The position numbers were made by a program, and so were the translations under genes. A stretch of 38,619 bases of DNA from Mycobacterium sp. (GTDB lineage: Bacteria; Actinomycetota; Actinomycetes; Mycobacteriales; Mycobacteriaceae): assembly GCF_002863225.1 (NCBI RefSeq), contig NZ_PKEK01000068.1:1-38619 (forward strand), in the 5' to 3' direction. Shown piece after piece: positions 21,736-29,080 of the stretch. The notes below the pieces were generated by a model. It had not been told where the DNA came from. It ran no database searches and was given only the letters and a program-made list of their open reading frames with translations. Positions within the stretch are counted from its first letter, which is position 1. Each line of letters begins with the position of its first letter.

Positions 21736-24354
21736 ATGCCGAAGATTCGCACGCTGCCGATTCGCCTGGCTCCGACCGAGGGGGAGGCCCTCGACTCTTG
21801 GCTCGAAGCGCTCGCGCACCGCTGCGACGTCCGGTGGCGCGACATCTTGACCGCGGTCGGCCTTCCCGCTGGGCGGTTTGGCGTCTTCGCGCCCATCGTC
21901 GCCCTCGATCCGAGCCACGCCGCAACAGCCGCTGCCGCGACCGGCGTCTCGGCCGCGACCCTGGTCACGATGACCCTCAGCCGGTACGAGCATGTCTGGC
22001 TGCGAACCGCCGCCGCTCCGGGAACCGTGAGCCGGGGATTACCGTGGGGCAGACTGCACGGATCTCGTTACTGCCCAACGTGTCTGGCCGAATCCAGAGG
22101 TAGATGGCAACTCGCCTGGCGCCTGGGCTGGTCATTCGCCTGCACCAAACACCATCGACTGCTCGCCGACATTTGTCCGACATGCGCCGGCGCTCAGCGC
22201 GTTCGCTCCTTTCCCGCTAACTATGCGCCGACACCCGGGTCATGCGCCGCGGTGACCATCGATGCAGACAAAGGGTGGCTGATCCGATGCGGCACCGATC
22301 TCACTACCACAACCACACCGCGGCTCGGGCGCACACACCCAATCATTAAGGCGCAGAGAATCGTCTACGAAATCATCGACAGCGGAACAGCTACCTTCAG
22401 GGCGTACCGCGACCACGCCCAACCCACCATGTACGCCCTTGCCGATGTCCGTCAACGCGCCGCGCACCTGCTTGCCACGGCAACGCGAGCCGACCTCGCC
22501 TCCGCGGCCGGACTGACACAGCTGGGTGTCACCTACGACGCCCGCCGCGCACGCGTCACCGCCTTGCCCGGGAATGCGGGTGCGACCGAATCTTGGTCGG
22601 CGGCTCCGCACGCTGCGATCGCCGCTATAGCGATCAGCGCGGCGGTCAAGGCCCTGCAGAAACGGCCGATAAACCCAGCGACACAACTGCCTAGCCGGCG
22701 TCGCACCGCACCGCCCGCGGCGGAAATGGCTGCCTTAGGGCCGGTGGTCAACCCCAGCGATGAGCTCCGCCACCGAACTGAGCCCAGCGCATCAGCCTGC
22801 GGTGCAACCGAATCCAACCGGATCAACCATCTGCCACGGGCAATACCGACGATGCTGTGGCCGGCCTGGTCTTTACGCTTTGCGCTGCCGCACCTCGCTC
22901 AGCGGCAGCTCCGCCCTGCCCTGTCCGTGCTGCTGCTCCTCGTCGACACACGGCTGCGGCTGGCCGAGGCGACCGAGCTTCTCAGCAGCCCGATCGACAA
23001 GCGCGCCGCGTCGCGCATTCTGCAGTTACTGTCCAATCGCACTGACTGGCCGGACATCCGCACAGCGCTGGGGCGACTCGCCGACTATCTGCTCGAGTGC
23101 GAGACGCCGATCGACTACCAGCGCCGACGCCAACTCGACTACCAAACGTTACTGCCGGACTCTGTCTGGGCGGCGATCTGCCGCAACACCGGCACACCGG
23201 CACCCGGGCCCACCCGCGCCCGATTGGTGCGATGCTATCTCTACGAACAGCTGAGCGGGCGGCCCGCCGATGCGGTTGAGTCCTGGCACGTCACCAGCGA
23301 ACTACGAACCAAGATCGCCGACTATCCCCTGGAAATCGACACAGATCTTGCCGGTCAAATCGAAGATCACTGTCGAGACTTCCTCGCCAGTAACGGTATT
23401 GATGACGAGCCTCCGTGCTGGTCGCCTCCCACGTGCCTGTTCGACGATCTGCAGATGCCTGCTCCGAGCCCCGAACGTGTGGACATCCCACGAATGCGTC
23501 ACCTGCTCGCCACAAGCGACCGCCCCCTCGGCCACACTGCTCGGCAGCTACACACAAACCTGGACGTTGTGCGATACCTGGGGGAGCGCCATCCCGCACC
23601 CCCACCCGACCGGGATAACCGAGCCGGCCGAATCCGCCTGCGGGCGAGAGCGCTTCTGCCGCGCGAGGAGTTCGTCCGACTGTATTGCGACGAGCACAAC
23701 ACGTTGAAAGACATCGCACTTCAGGTCGGTGTCAGCCGCGGAACCGTCACCCGCCTGGCACGCGAGTACGGCATCGAGATGCGCCCTCCCCACCCCGAGG
23801 CGCAGCACAGCGTCGACGCGGACTGGCTATACCAGCAGTACGTGACCGAACGTCGAACGTTGCCCGACATCGCCGCCGAGTGCGGCATGAGCACCTCCAA
23901 CCTCGCACGGTGGGCGCGAATTCACCACATACCGATGCGGTCCCGCGGTGAGCCAAGCCACCGGGCCAACATCGACGCAAAGGTCCTCGCCGCGTTCTCA
24001 CCCACGCTGCTCCGCCCTGCGCTCGCCAAGATCGGTGGCTGGGAGCGACTGCAGCGCTTCGCGGCCGCGACCGCTTACCCGACACTGACGATCGCCGCTG
24101 AACAGCTGGGGGCACGCGCGCTAGTAGCGCAGAAGCAAAGGCTCGAAACAGATCTTGGAGTCGAGCTCTTACATCGCGCGCAGCGGGGACAGCCCATGCA
24201 GCTCACCAAAGACGGTCAGCGGGTACTTGATGCGGTACGCGCTATGCAGGCCAAAACGGCCCGGACTAGCGGTCGCGATCCCGATCCACCCGCCCCGTCG
24301 CCGGCTAAGGAATCACGCCCCCCGCAGGCGCATCATCGCAGGTCGAGCCACTGA
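21736..24354 (+). CDS. tniQ: Very long TniQ/TnsD-type target-selection protein with added DNA-binding modules
   Basis: 872 residues from ATG 21736, six bases after tnsC. The TniQ part has a zinc region with C113/C116 (YCPTC), C136, H139/H140 and C147/C150 (ICPTC), and basic PLPWGRLHGSR-like lead-in. A long helical middle follows. The C-terminal third adds an HTH at about 644-679 (LKDIALQVGVSRGTVTRLAR) and a second at 694-738 (LPDIAAECGMSTSNLARWAR). A LysR-like winged helix follows at about 767-840 (AAATAYPTLTIAAEQLGA, LETDLGVELLHR, LTKDGQRVLDAV). TniQ proteins are commonly 300-500 residues. Such additions suggest direct recognition of a specific target site, as TnsD does at attTn7. Its 3' end overlaps a convergent gene. 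Confidence 0.85.
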   Translation: MPKIRTLPIRLAPTEGEALDSWLEALAHRCDVRWRDILTAVGLPAGRFGVFAPIVALDPSHAATAAAATGVSAATLVTMTLSRYEHVWLRTAAAPGTVSRGLPWGRLHGSRYCPTCLAESRGRWQLAWRLGWSFACTKHHRLLADICPTCAGAQRVRSFPANYAPTPGSCAAVTIDADKGWLIRCGTDLTTTTTPRLGRTHPIIKAQRIVYEIIDSGTATFRAYRDHAQPTMYALADVRQRAAHLLATATRADLASAAGLTQLGVTYDARRARVTALPGNAGATESWSAAPHAAIAAIAISAAVKALQKRPINPATQLPSRRRTAPPAAEMAALGPVVNPSDELRHRTEPSASACGATESNRINHLPRAIPTMLWPAWSLRFALPHLAQRQLRPALSVLLLLVDTRLRLAEATELLSSPIDKRAASRILQLLSNRTDWPDIRTALGRLADYLLECETPIDYQRRRQLDYQTLLPDSVWAAICRNTGTPAPGPTRARLVRCYLYEQLSGRPADAVESWHVTSELRTKIADYPLEIDTDLAGQIEDHCRDFLASNGIDDEPPCWSPPTCLFDDLQMPAPSPERVDIPRMRHLLATSDRPLGHTARQLHTNLDVVRYLGERHPAPPPDRDNRAGRIRLRARALLPREEFVRLYCDEHNTLKDIALQVGVSRGTVTRLAREYGIEMRPPHPEAQHSVDADWLYQQYVTERRTLPDIAAECGMSTSNLARWARIHHIPMRSRGEPSHRANIDAKVLAAFSPTLLRPALAKIGGWERLQRFAAATAYPTLTIAAEQLGARALVAQKQRLETDLGVELLHRAQRGQPMQLTKDGQRVLDAVRAMQAKTARTSGRDPDPPAPSPAKESRPPQAHHRRSSH

Positions 24355-24514
24355 ACAGTGGTTGTAGCGCGTGACGGATCAACGCCTGCACACTTTTGTG
24401 CCCGCGTTCTTGCGCGATTCCCCGCAATACGGCCCCCTCGGAGGGAAGCAGGCGCAGTACCACGCTGTCGGTGCGCTGGCGCATTTCAGAACCACTGCGT
24501 TTGCGGCTACTCAT
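24305..24514 (-). CDS. Small RHH-like hypothetical protein
   Basis: 69 residues from the ATG at 24514 (MSSRKRSGSEMRQRTD...). A basic N-terminus leads to a strand, TDSVVLRLLPSEGAVLRG, and a helix, HKSVQALIRHALQPLF. This resembles a ribbon-helix-helix DNA-binding unit or the antitoxin half of a toxin-antitoxin pair. The start lies inside the end of the preceding minus-strand gene (8-base overlap), so the two are coupled. Its last 50 bases overlap the 3' end of tniQ on the other strand. Confidence 0.5.
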   Translation of the reverse strand: MSSRKRSGSEMRQRTDSVVLRLLPSEGAVLRGIAQERGHKSVQALIRHALQPLFSGSTCDDAPAGGVIP

Positions 24515-24875
24515 CCGGAAGCATTTCGCTGATTGAGATGATGCGCGAGGACAGCCGCCAGTGCTCGACTCCGTCGTGTTGGTCGGGATCATAGAGCCAC
24601 ACCAGCGACGTCGATCCGAACTGCGGCCACCGGTCAACCCAGCTGATCGCCATCGGCACTCTGTCGAACCTGAAAGATCCGGACAGGCTCAAGCGACCCG
24701 GTATCCGCGTATACGTCATCGCATCGAGGTCCCAGTGGTGTTGGCTGCCCAGCGTCACGACCAACCAACGGCCCGCCAGCTGAGGCGACAACGTGTCGAC
24801 CCGGCGCCGGCCGCTCACCGATCCTGTGCGAGATCGACGCGGAGGTGATGCGCCCGGTGTCATAGCGGCGGCCAT
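24507..24875 (-). CDS. Hypothetical protein, middle gene of a minus-strand operon
   Basis: 122 residues. The first ~25 are Arg/Pro/Ser-rich, then a beta-rich body: LAGRWLVVTLGSQHHWDLDA, RLSLSGSFRFDRVPM, then LVWLYDPDQHDGVEHW, which reads like a small barrel. Family not recognised. It overlaps the upstream gene by 16 bases and the downstream gene by 8, so it belongs to a compact three-gene unit. It is probably cargo of the Tn7-like element, as it directly follows tniQ. Confidence 0.55.
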   Translation of the reverse strand: MAAAMTPGASPPRRSRTGSVSGRRRVDTLSPQLAGRWLVVTLGSQHHWDLDAMTYTRIPGRLSLSGSFRFDRVPMAISWVDRWPQFGSTSLVWLYDPDQHDGVEHWRLSSRIISISEMLPDE

Positions 24876-25213
24876 AAGCGGGCGTGGAGAAATGAGACCG
24901 GTGCGCTTACCGGCAGGAACGATTGCGGCGACTTGCCCACCAGCCGCGAAATTTCGTAGATCAACACGATATCCGGCACGGCCTCCCGGTTGAAGTAGCG
25001 GTACGTCTGCGTTTGAGACGGCGCGAGATCAGGCACCTGCTCCAAAAGAAGCTCGTGCATTGCGACAGGTGTAAGCCTGCGCAATTTGCCGCCAACACCA
25101 TCTGTCCGCACCCGCCATCGAGTCAACTCATCTAACTGTCGCGCACAATGCAGAATTGCCGGATGGCGCTCCCAGATCCTGGGGCTTTCGCCGCTCGGAT
25201 CATCGGTTCGCAT
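24860..25213 (-). CDS. Small XRE/EspR-like regulator
   Basis: 117 residues, first gene of the minus-strand trio. A polar N-terminus is followed by a helical bundle: MHELLLEQVPDLAPSQTQTY with RYFNREAVPDIVLIYEIS, then RLVGKSPQSFL. The arrangement of recognition helix plus a helix ending in FL resembles mycobacterial single-HTH regulators such as EspR. It would bind DNA upstream of its own operon, in the AT-rich gap at 25214-25683. The start is the ATG at 25213; other in-frame Met codons lie downstream, so the start is uncertain. Confidence 0.5.
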   Translation of the reverse strand: MRTDDPSGESPRIWERHPAILHCARQLDELTRWRVRTDGVGGKLRRLTPVAMHELLLEQVPDLAPSQTQTYRYFNREAVPDIVLIYEISRLVGKSPQSFLPVSAPVSFLHARLWPPL

Positions 25214-25683
25214 GGTCGCTCCAATCCCTATCTAGCAACACAGCAACTCTGTCCTACTAGGAATCGCAAACAAAGGCAACCACGAATCACCATAAGCAAG
25301 CCACATTCAGGTCGTCGAACGTGTCGCCAGCAAATCTCGATCTCATCGTGACATACCACGCTGCCGACTCAAGGCGTGGAGCATTTACCATGTCAGGGAA
25401 CTTTTCAATCAGGGAGCTGCCCGCCCAGCCTCAGGGGCAGCGAATGCGTTTAAAGGAATATCAACGCGTCTTAATACGCAAATGACCCGCATTTATATTG
25501 CGCATAACGGGCGGCTACGAGCAGCACAAATTTCGCCCACAGCAAATCTGTTATGGAAAGTCCCGACGAATCTCATCGCTGATCACGGGAATCTGCAAAG
25601 AATCAGTCAAGTATCATTATACTTAATACGTTTTGCATGAGTTCAAGTCGGAGGTTCCACCCCTTAGGGAGGGTGGCGTAGTG
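25214..25683. promoter_or_regulatory. AT-rich gene-free stretch, possible transposon end or control region
   Basis: No gene is supported. This is the most AT-rich part of the window by eye, especially 25440-25640. It contains AAGTAT-N4-ATACTT (about 25609-25624), a small inverted repeat, and several TTAATAC-like words. It separates two minus-strand transcription units and probably holds the promoter of the three-gene operon below it. A transposon right end would be reasonable here, but no terminal repeats matched the region upstream of tnsA. Confidence 0.35.
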
Positions 25684-25956
25684 TCAGACTTCTTGTTCGT
25701 CAATTGGGCGTAGTAATTCGTCAGGGGTGACCTGTAGGACCTCCGCCAAATCAAAGAGCCGCTCGTAGAGGATGCCGCGGTGACCGCGCTCGACGTCAAT
25801 TAGCACATTGCGAGTGACCCCGGAGCTAAGCGCCAGCGCCTCTTGAGTGAGGCCTCGCTTGATGCGCAACGCTCTGATCTTCGCGCCGACTGCCGCCCGG
25901 TGCCCCTTCCACTTAGCCCACCGTTGCGGATCAACTGCGTCTTTACTGATTGGCAC
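25684..25956 (-). CDS. XRE-family transcriptional regulator
   Basis: 90 residues from GTG 25956. A single clear XRE helix-turn-helix occupies about residues 25-80: GAKIRALRIKRGLTQEALAL, SSGVTRNVLIDVERG, then LFDLAEVLQVTPDELL. The protein has no other domain. The region ahead of it contains the CCCTGCTTGTAGGG dyad, which recurs upstream of the AAA+ gene facing the other way. It is therefore a probable repressor of both itself and the AAA+ operon. Confidence 0.85.
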   Translation of the reverse strand: MPISKDAVDPQRWAKWKGHRAAVGAKIRALRIKRGLTQEALALSSGVTRNVLIDVERGHRGILYERLFDLAEVLQVTPDELLRPIDEQEV

Positions 25957-25992
25957 GGCAACCAGTACTCACGCCACCAGCAAAATAGTCTG

Positions 25993-26009
25993 CCCTGCTT
26001 GTAGGGCAT
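25993..26009. promoter_or_regulatory. Operator candidate, copy 1
   Basis: GCCCTGCTTGTAGGGCA is an imperfect dyad (CCCT...AGGG) upstream of the small XRE gene. Its right part, CTTGTAGGGCAT at 25998-26009, is repeated exactly at 26448-26459. Two identical 12-mers in one short divergent region, one near each gene, suggest binding by the XRE protein. Confidence 0.5.
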
Positions 26010-26373
26010 TAGTAGTGTGAATTTTTGATGCGGCTGTGGATTGCGGCGCACTTCGCAAAGCTGCTATGCGGACGTCGTCATCGGCTGGCCAGGGGTCGGC
26101 GCGCAAGCGCGCGATGTCACAGTACCGTTACACGCCAATGGTTTTGGGCTTCCTGCATTCTGTCGGCGCCCGTGGATGGGACTGGAGTTCCGGAGCCGTC
26201 ACCGCAAACCAAACCGGGTCCGGCCGCGAATTTTGAGGAAACGGAGGCTGGAGGGAAGACTGTGGGTCTCAGGGTTCGGGAGCCGAATTGCCGGGCAACC
26301 GAACGGAGCCGCGACGGTCAACGGCCGGGTAATCGTCGCGCGACTGGCTACCTTCGAGCGAGGCGGGCGATAG

Positions 26374-26433
26374 GGCCTTGGGAGGGCAAAGCGCGCAAGT
26401 TCCGAGTATCTCGGAGGGGCCACTCCCAAGGCC
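26374..26433. promoter_or_regulatory. Nested inverted repeat upstream of the AAA+ gene
   Basis: GGCCTTGGGAG (26374-26384) pairs perfectly with CTCCCAAGGCC (26423-26433). The 38-base loop contains a smaller perfect hairpin, CCGAG-TAT-CTCGG (26402-26414). There is no T-run after the outer stem. It sits just before operator copy 2, so it could be a leader structure or a binding site. The surrounding 26010-26440 holds no gene I can support. Confidence 0.45.
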
Positions 26434-26442
26434 AGGCCAGTG

Positions 26443-26459
26443 TACTACTTGTAGGGCAT
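26443..26459. promoter_or_regulatory. Operator candidate, copy 2
   Basis: TACTACTTGTAGGGCAT contains CTAC-TT-GTAG, a small perfect dyad, and the exact 12-mer CTTGTAGGGCAT shared with copy 1. It lies about 110 bases upstream of the chosen AAA+ start and overlaps a possible earlier ATG at 26458. Regulation of the AAA+ operon by the neighbouring XRE protein is inferred. Confidence 0.5.
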
Positions 26460-26571
26460 GGCGCTTCGTCGAGAATTTTGGACTCGGCGGCCTGAATCCC
26501 GTTTGACGCGCACGATCAATAGTGCAATTCTGGTCGGCTTCCCCTTTTCCCGACGACACCACCTGAATGCG

Positions 26572-27960
26572 ATGACTCTGACTGACGATGACATGTCTGA
26601 TGCGCCCGCTTGTGTGCCCAGCGGGCCGGGCCCTCGCCGGCGGCCGATCACCGATGTGAAGGCGTGGCTGGATGACCTCGATATCGACGTGGCGCCGACA
26701 TTGCGGGCGCTGGGCGAATTGCTGCTCGGTGTGAGCCAGCGTGAACGCGCTGAGACCGATGCCCAATTCACCGCGCGCACCCTGGAAGTCGGCGACTTCG
26801 GGCAGCTGGTGGCCGAGGAACGCCCGTTAAACCCGGTATCGCGGCTGACGGCTGGGTTAGCGCTCGCGGAGTGGATCAACGAGCACGCGGCCCGCTGCGA
26901 GATCGGGCCAGGTGAACACACTCAGCCACCGAAATGGACCCAAACCCTGATCGGCGCCGACACCTATCGTCACCCGCTGTGCGTGCGGGTGTTCTTCCCC
27001 GCGAACACCCTGCTCAGCGACACCGGCTGCGTCGTCGCGATCGAGGCCCGCCAGGACATAATGCGCGTCGCGGAAGTCTCGGCGTATGTGACCCCAGCGC
27101 AGCAGACGCAGGCGCGCGTGGTGTTGGACCGGCTCGTTGAACGCGCCAACGCGTTGAACCCGTACCGCGGTCACGCGGTCCGAGCCGTCGACAGCCAGGG
27201 CCTGAGCCTGTCGATCATCGACCTGCCCGCGACCGCGACGCGGCGGACCATCATTGCGCCCCAGAAGGTCTGGGCCGAAGTCGATCTCGGCCTCACCGCG
27301 GTGCGGGACCATCACGCTTTGCTGAACGCCCACGGCCTGGGTGCCCGGCGCGGAATTCTGTTGTGCGGGCCACCGGGCACAGGGAAGTCGGCGATCTGCG
27401 CCGTGCTGGCTAACGAAGTCGTCGGGGAATTCACCGTCATCTACGTCGAAGCACAAGCCGGCGCTCGCTTGCTGACCGCGGTGGTTGAGGAAGCCCAGCG
27501 CATCGGCGGCCCGGTGCTCCTAGTCCTTGAAGATGTCGACCTGTGGATCAGCGACCGCAGAACCGGAGGCGGCGGGCTCTCAGAGTTGTTGCAGGCCATG
27601 GACATCCGACCCGATGCCCGTATCCTGACGGTAGCGTCCACCAACGACGCCACCACCTTAGACAAGGCCGCCATCCGCACCGGACGATTCGACTCCGTGA
27701 TCGAAGTCGGCTACCCCACCCGAAGTGACGCCGCCCGGATCCTGACCGCCCTGACCGACGGCATTCCCGGCGCTGACACTGTCGACGCCGCAGCCGTGGC
27801 CACAGCATTACCCGAGCACACCAGCGGCAGCGACATCCGCGAAATAGTCCGCCGAGCAGTACTGGCCGCCGACCACGCACACCTCACCACCGCCGCGCTA
27901 CTCACCGAAATCGGCGCCGGCCGCTACCGCGCCCAACCCCCAGCCGGGCAATACCTGTGA
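26572..27960 (+). CDS. AAA+ ATPase of the classical Cdc48/FtsH type
   Basis: 462 residues from ATG 26572. The frame is open back to ATG 26458, but that codon lies in an operator-like repeat, and the intervening sequence looks non-coding; no clear ribosome site favours either. The N-terminal ~240 residues are unfamiliar (ITDVKAWLDDLDIDVAPTL, a strand-rich part around 130-200). The AAA core has Walker A GPPGTGK272S, Walker B LVLE320D321VD, a second-region pattern STNDATTLDKAAIRTGRFDS with the arginine finger, and a lid ending in GSDIREIVRRAVLAADHA. It would remodel or unfold a protein partner that is not obvious here. The next small gene overlaps its stop (GTGA). Confidence 0.85.
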   Translation: MTLTDDDMSDAPACVPSGPGPRRRPITDVKAWLDDLDIDVAPTLRALGELLLGVSQRERAETDAQFTARTLEVGDFGQLVAEERPLNPVSRLTAGLALAEWINEHAARCEIGPGEHTQPPKWTQTLIGADTYRHPLCVRVFFPANTLLSDTGCVVAIEARQDIMRVAEVSAYVTPAQQTQARVVLDRLVERANALNPYRGHAVRAVDSQGLSLSIIDLPATATRRTIIAPQKVWAEVDLGLTAVRDHHALLNAHGLGARRGILLCGPPGTGKSAICAVLANEVVGEFTVIYVEAQAGARLLTAVVEEAQRIGGPVLLVLEDVDLWISDRRTGGGGLSELLQAMDIRPDARILTVASTNDATTLDKAAIRTGRFDSVIEVGYPTRSDAARILTALTDGIPGADTVDAAAVATALPEHTSGSDIREIVRRAVLAADHAHLTTAALLTEIGAGRYRAQPPAGQYL

Positions 27961-28172
27961 CCAACCCAGAGGGCGTCAACCCCGTCCACACCAACCCCTA
28001 TTCGTTGAAGGCGTCCTTTGCGGAACGACTGCGCCGCCCCCCGCGGCATGACGCCGACCCGACGACGCTGCTCTGTGCCCTCAATGAGTACGTCTCGTGC
28101 GCGGTGCCGGCCCTGTCCATCGACACCTATGCCGCGATGGTCTATCGAGCGAACCGCGCCGCGGGCCCGTAG
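27957..28172 (+). CDS. Small hypothetical protein coupled to the AAA+ ATPase
   Basis: 71 residues from GTG 27957, overlapping the ATPase stop by four bases. The sequence (SLKASFAERLRRPPRHDADP, then TLLCALNEYVSCAVPAL) is helical with two Cys and has no known motif. The coupling suggests a substrate, adaptor or subunit of the ATPase. Family not recognised. Confidence 0.5.
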   Translation: MTNPEGVNPVHTNPYSLKASFAERLRRPPRHDADPTTLLCALNEYVSCAVPALSIDTYAAMVYRANRAAGP

Positions 28173-29080
28173 CCGGTGCTCCCTCGGGTGGTGGCCGGTC
28201 GCAATGGCGTGGCCGGCCCCGTTATCGATGGACGGCCAATACGTGGGCTCGACTGCGTGCTGCGTAAAAAATTCCCACTCCCCAACTACGGGATCTGTTG
28301 GTCAGCTCAGGTCGAAACCGCCCGGCTCCCGGAAGCCTCTTGTGTCGCATAGGTCCGACGTACCCGCGATTGTGTCGGTGCCCCGTCCTAGTGTCGATGG
28401 CATTGCATATTTGTTAGCAGCGGATCTAGTGGCCGTGATGTTGTCATCGCTGTTCTTTGCCGCTATCGGCGCCGTGGTGTGCTGGGTCGTTCGGCCAAAG
28501 CCCGAGCGGGACGCCGCCGCGGCCCAGTCCTGGTCCCATTTTCATCGGTACGCCGCCGCAAGCGGATGAACGCTGCTCTACGTGCACAGGTGCTATAAGC
28601 GCGGACATCGCGGCAGTAAGGCGCACATCTCGATCTACGCTGATGCCGCTCGGGCCAGCCGCGACTCGTGGTTCTAGTGGCACTACGTGCAACCGGGCTC
28701 AGTGGTGGCGGTCAGCGGCCTGACCCAAGGCTGGGGACCACTGAATCGCCTTGGCGAGGTGGTGTGGAGCGTTGTGAGCGAGACCTTTGGTTCTGGCGAG
28801 GTCGTCATGATCGACGGAAACTTGACGCCCGTTCATCCGTTCGAACGATTTTTCGGCGCGACTCCGGCAGTACCGTGCCGCTGCGCCGGCGTCTGCGCAG
28901 TTGAGAGCGCTTTCCGGAAGGCAAATCGCGCTACCCCCTAAAAATAGTTGGCCACAAAATGCGAGGGATTTCCCTGTATCCTCGCACGCTGCTCTCGGGT
29001 TATCTTCCGGTCACAGACCTGAGAATTTCAGAAGAAATCCTTAAGAGGCGCTGGCAGAACTCATATGAGGGGATGGCACG
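28173..29080. other. Gene-poor stretch with short open frames and an inverted repeat
   Basis: Two weak candidates occur. From ATG 28438 to 28569 a 43-residue peptide with one hydrophobic helix (MLSSLFFAAIGAVVCWVV) could be a small membrane protein. From GTG 28687 to 28941 an 84-residue frame (SVVAVSGLTQGWGPLNRLGE) could be a gene remnant. TGCGAGG (28960-28966) and CCTCGCA (28980-28986) form a perfect inverted repeat about 100 bases upstream of the PGRS gene and may be part of its promoter. Nothing else is supported. Confidence 0.35.

Noticed and set aside
17315..25500. AAATGCGGG near 17315 has the reverse complement CCCGCATTT near 25492, possibly transposon terminal repeats.
   Set aside because: A single 9-base match between two non-coding stretches of several hundred bases is expected by chance, and the neighbouring bases do not agree.
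26025..26495. 156-codon plus-strand frame in the gap before the AAA+ gene.
   Set aside because: Basic, low-complexity composition, overlaps the inverted repeat and operator, and has no ribosome site.
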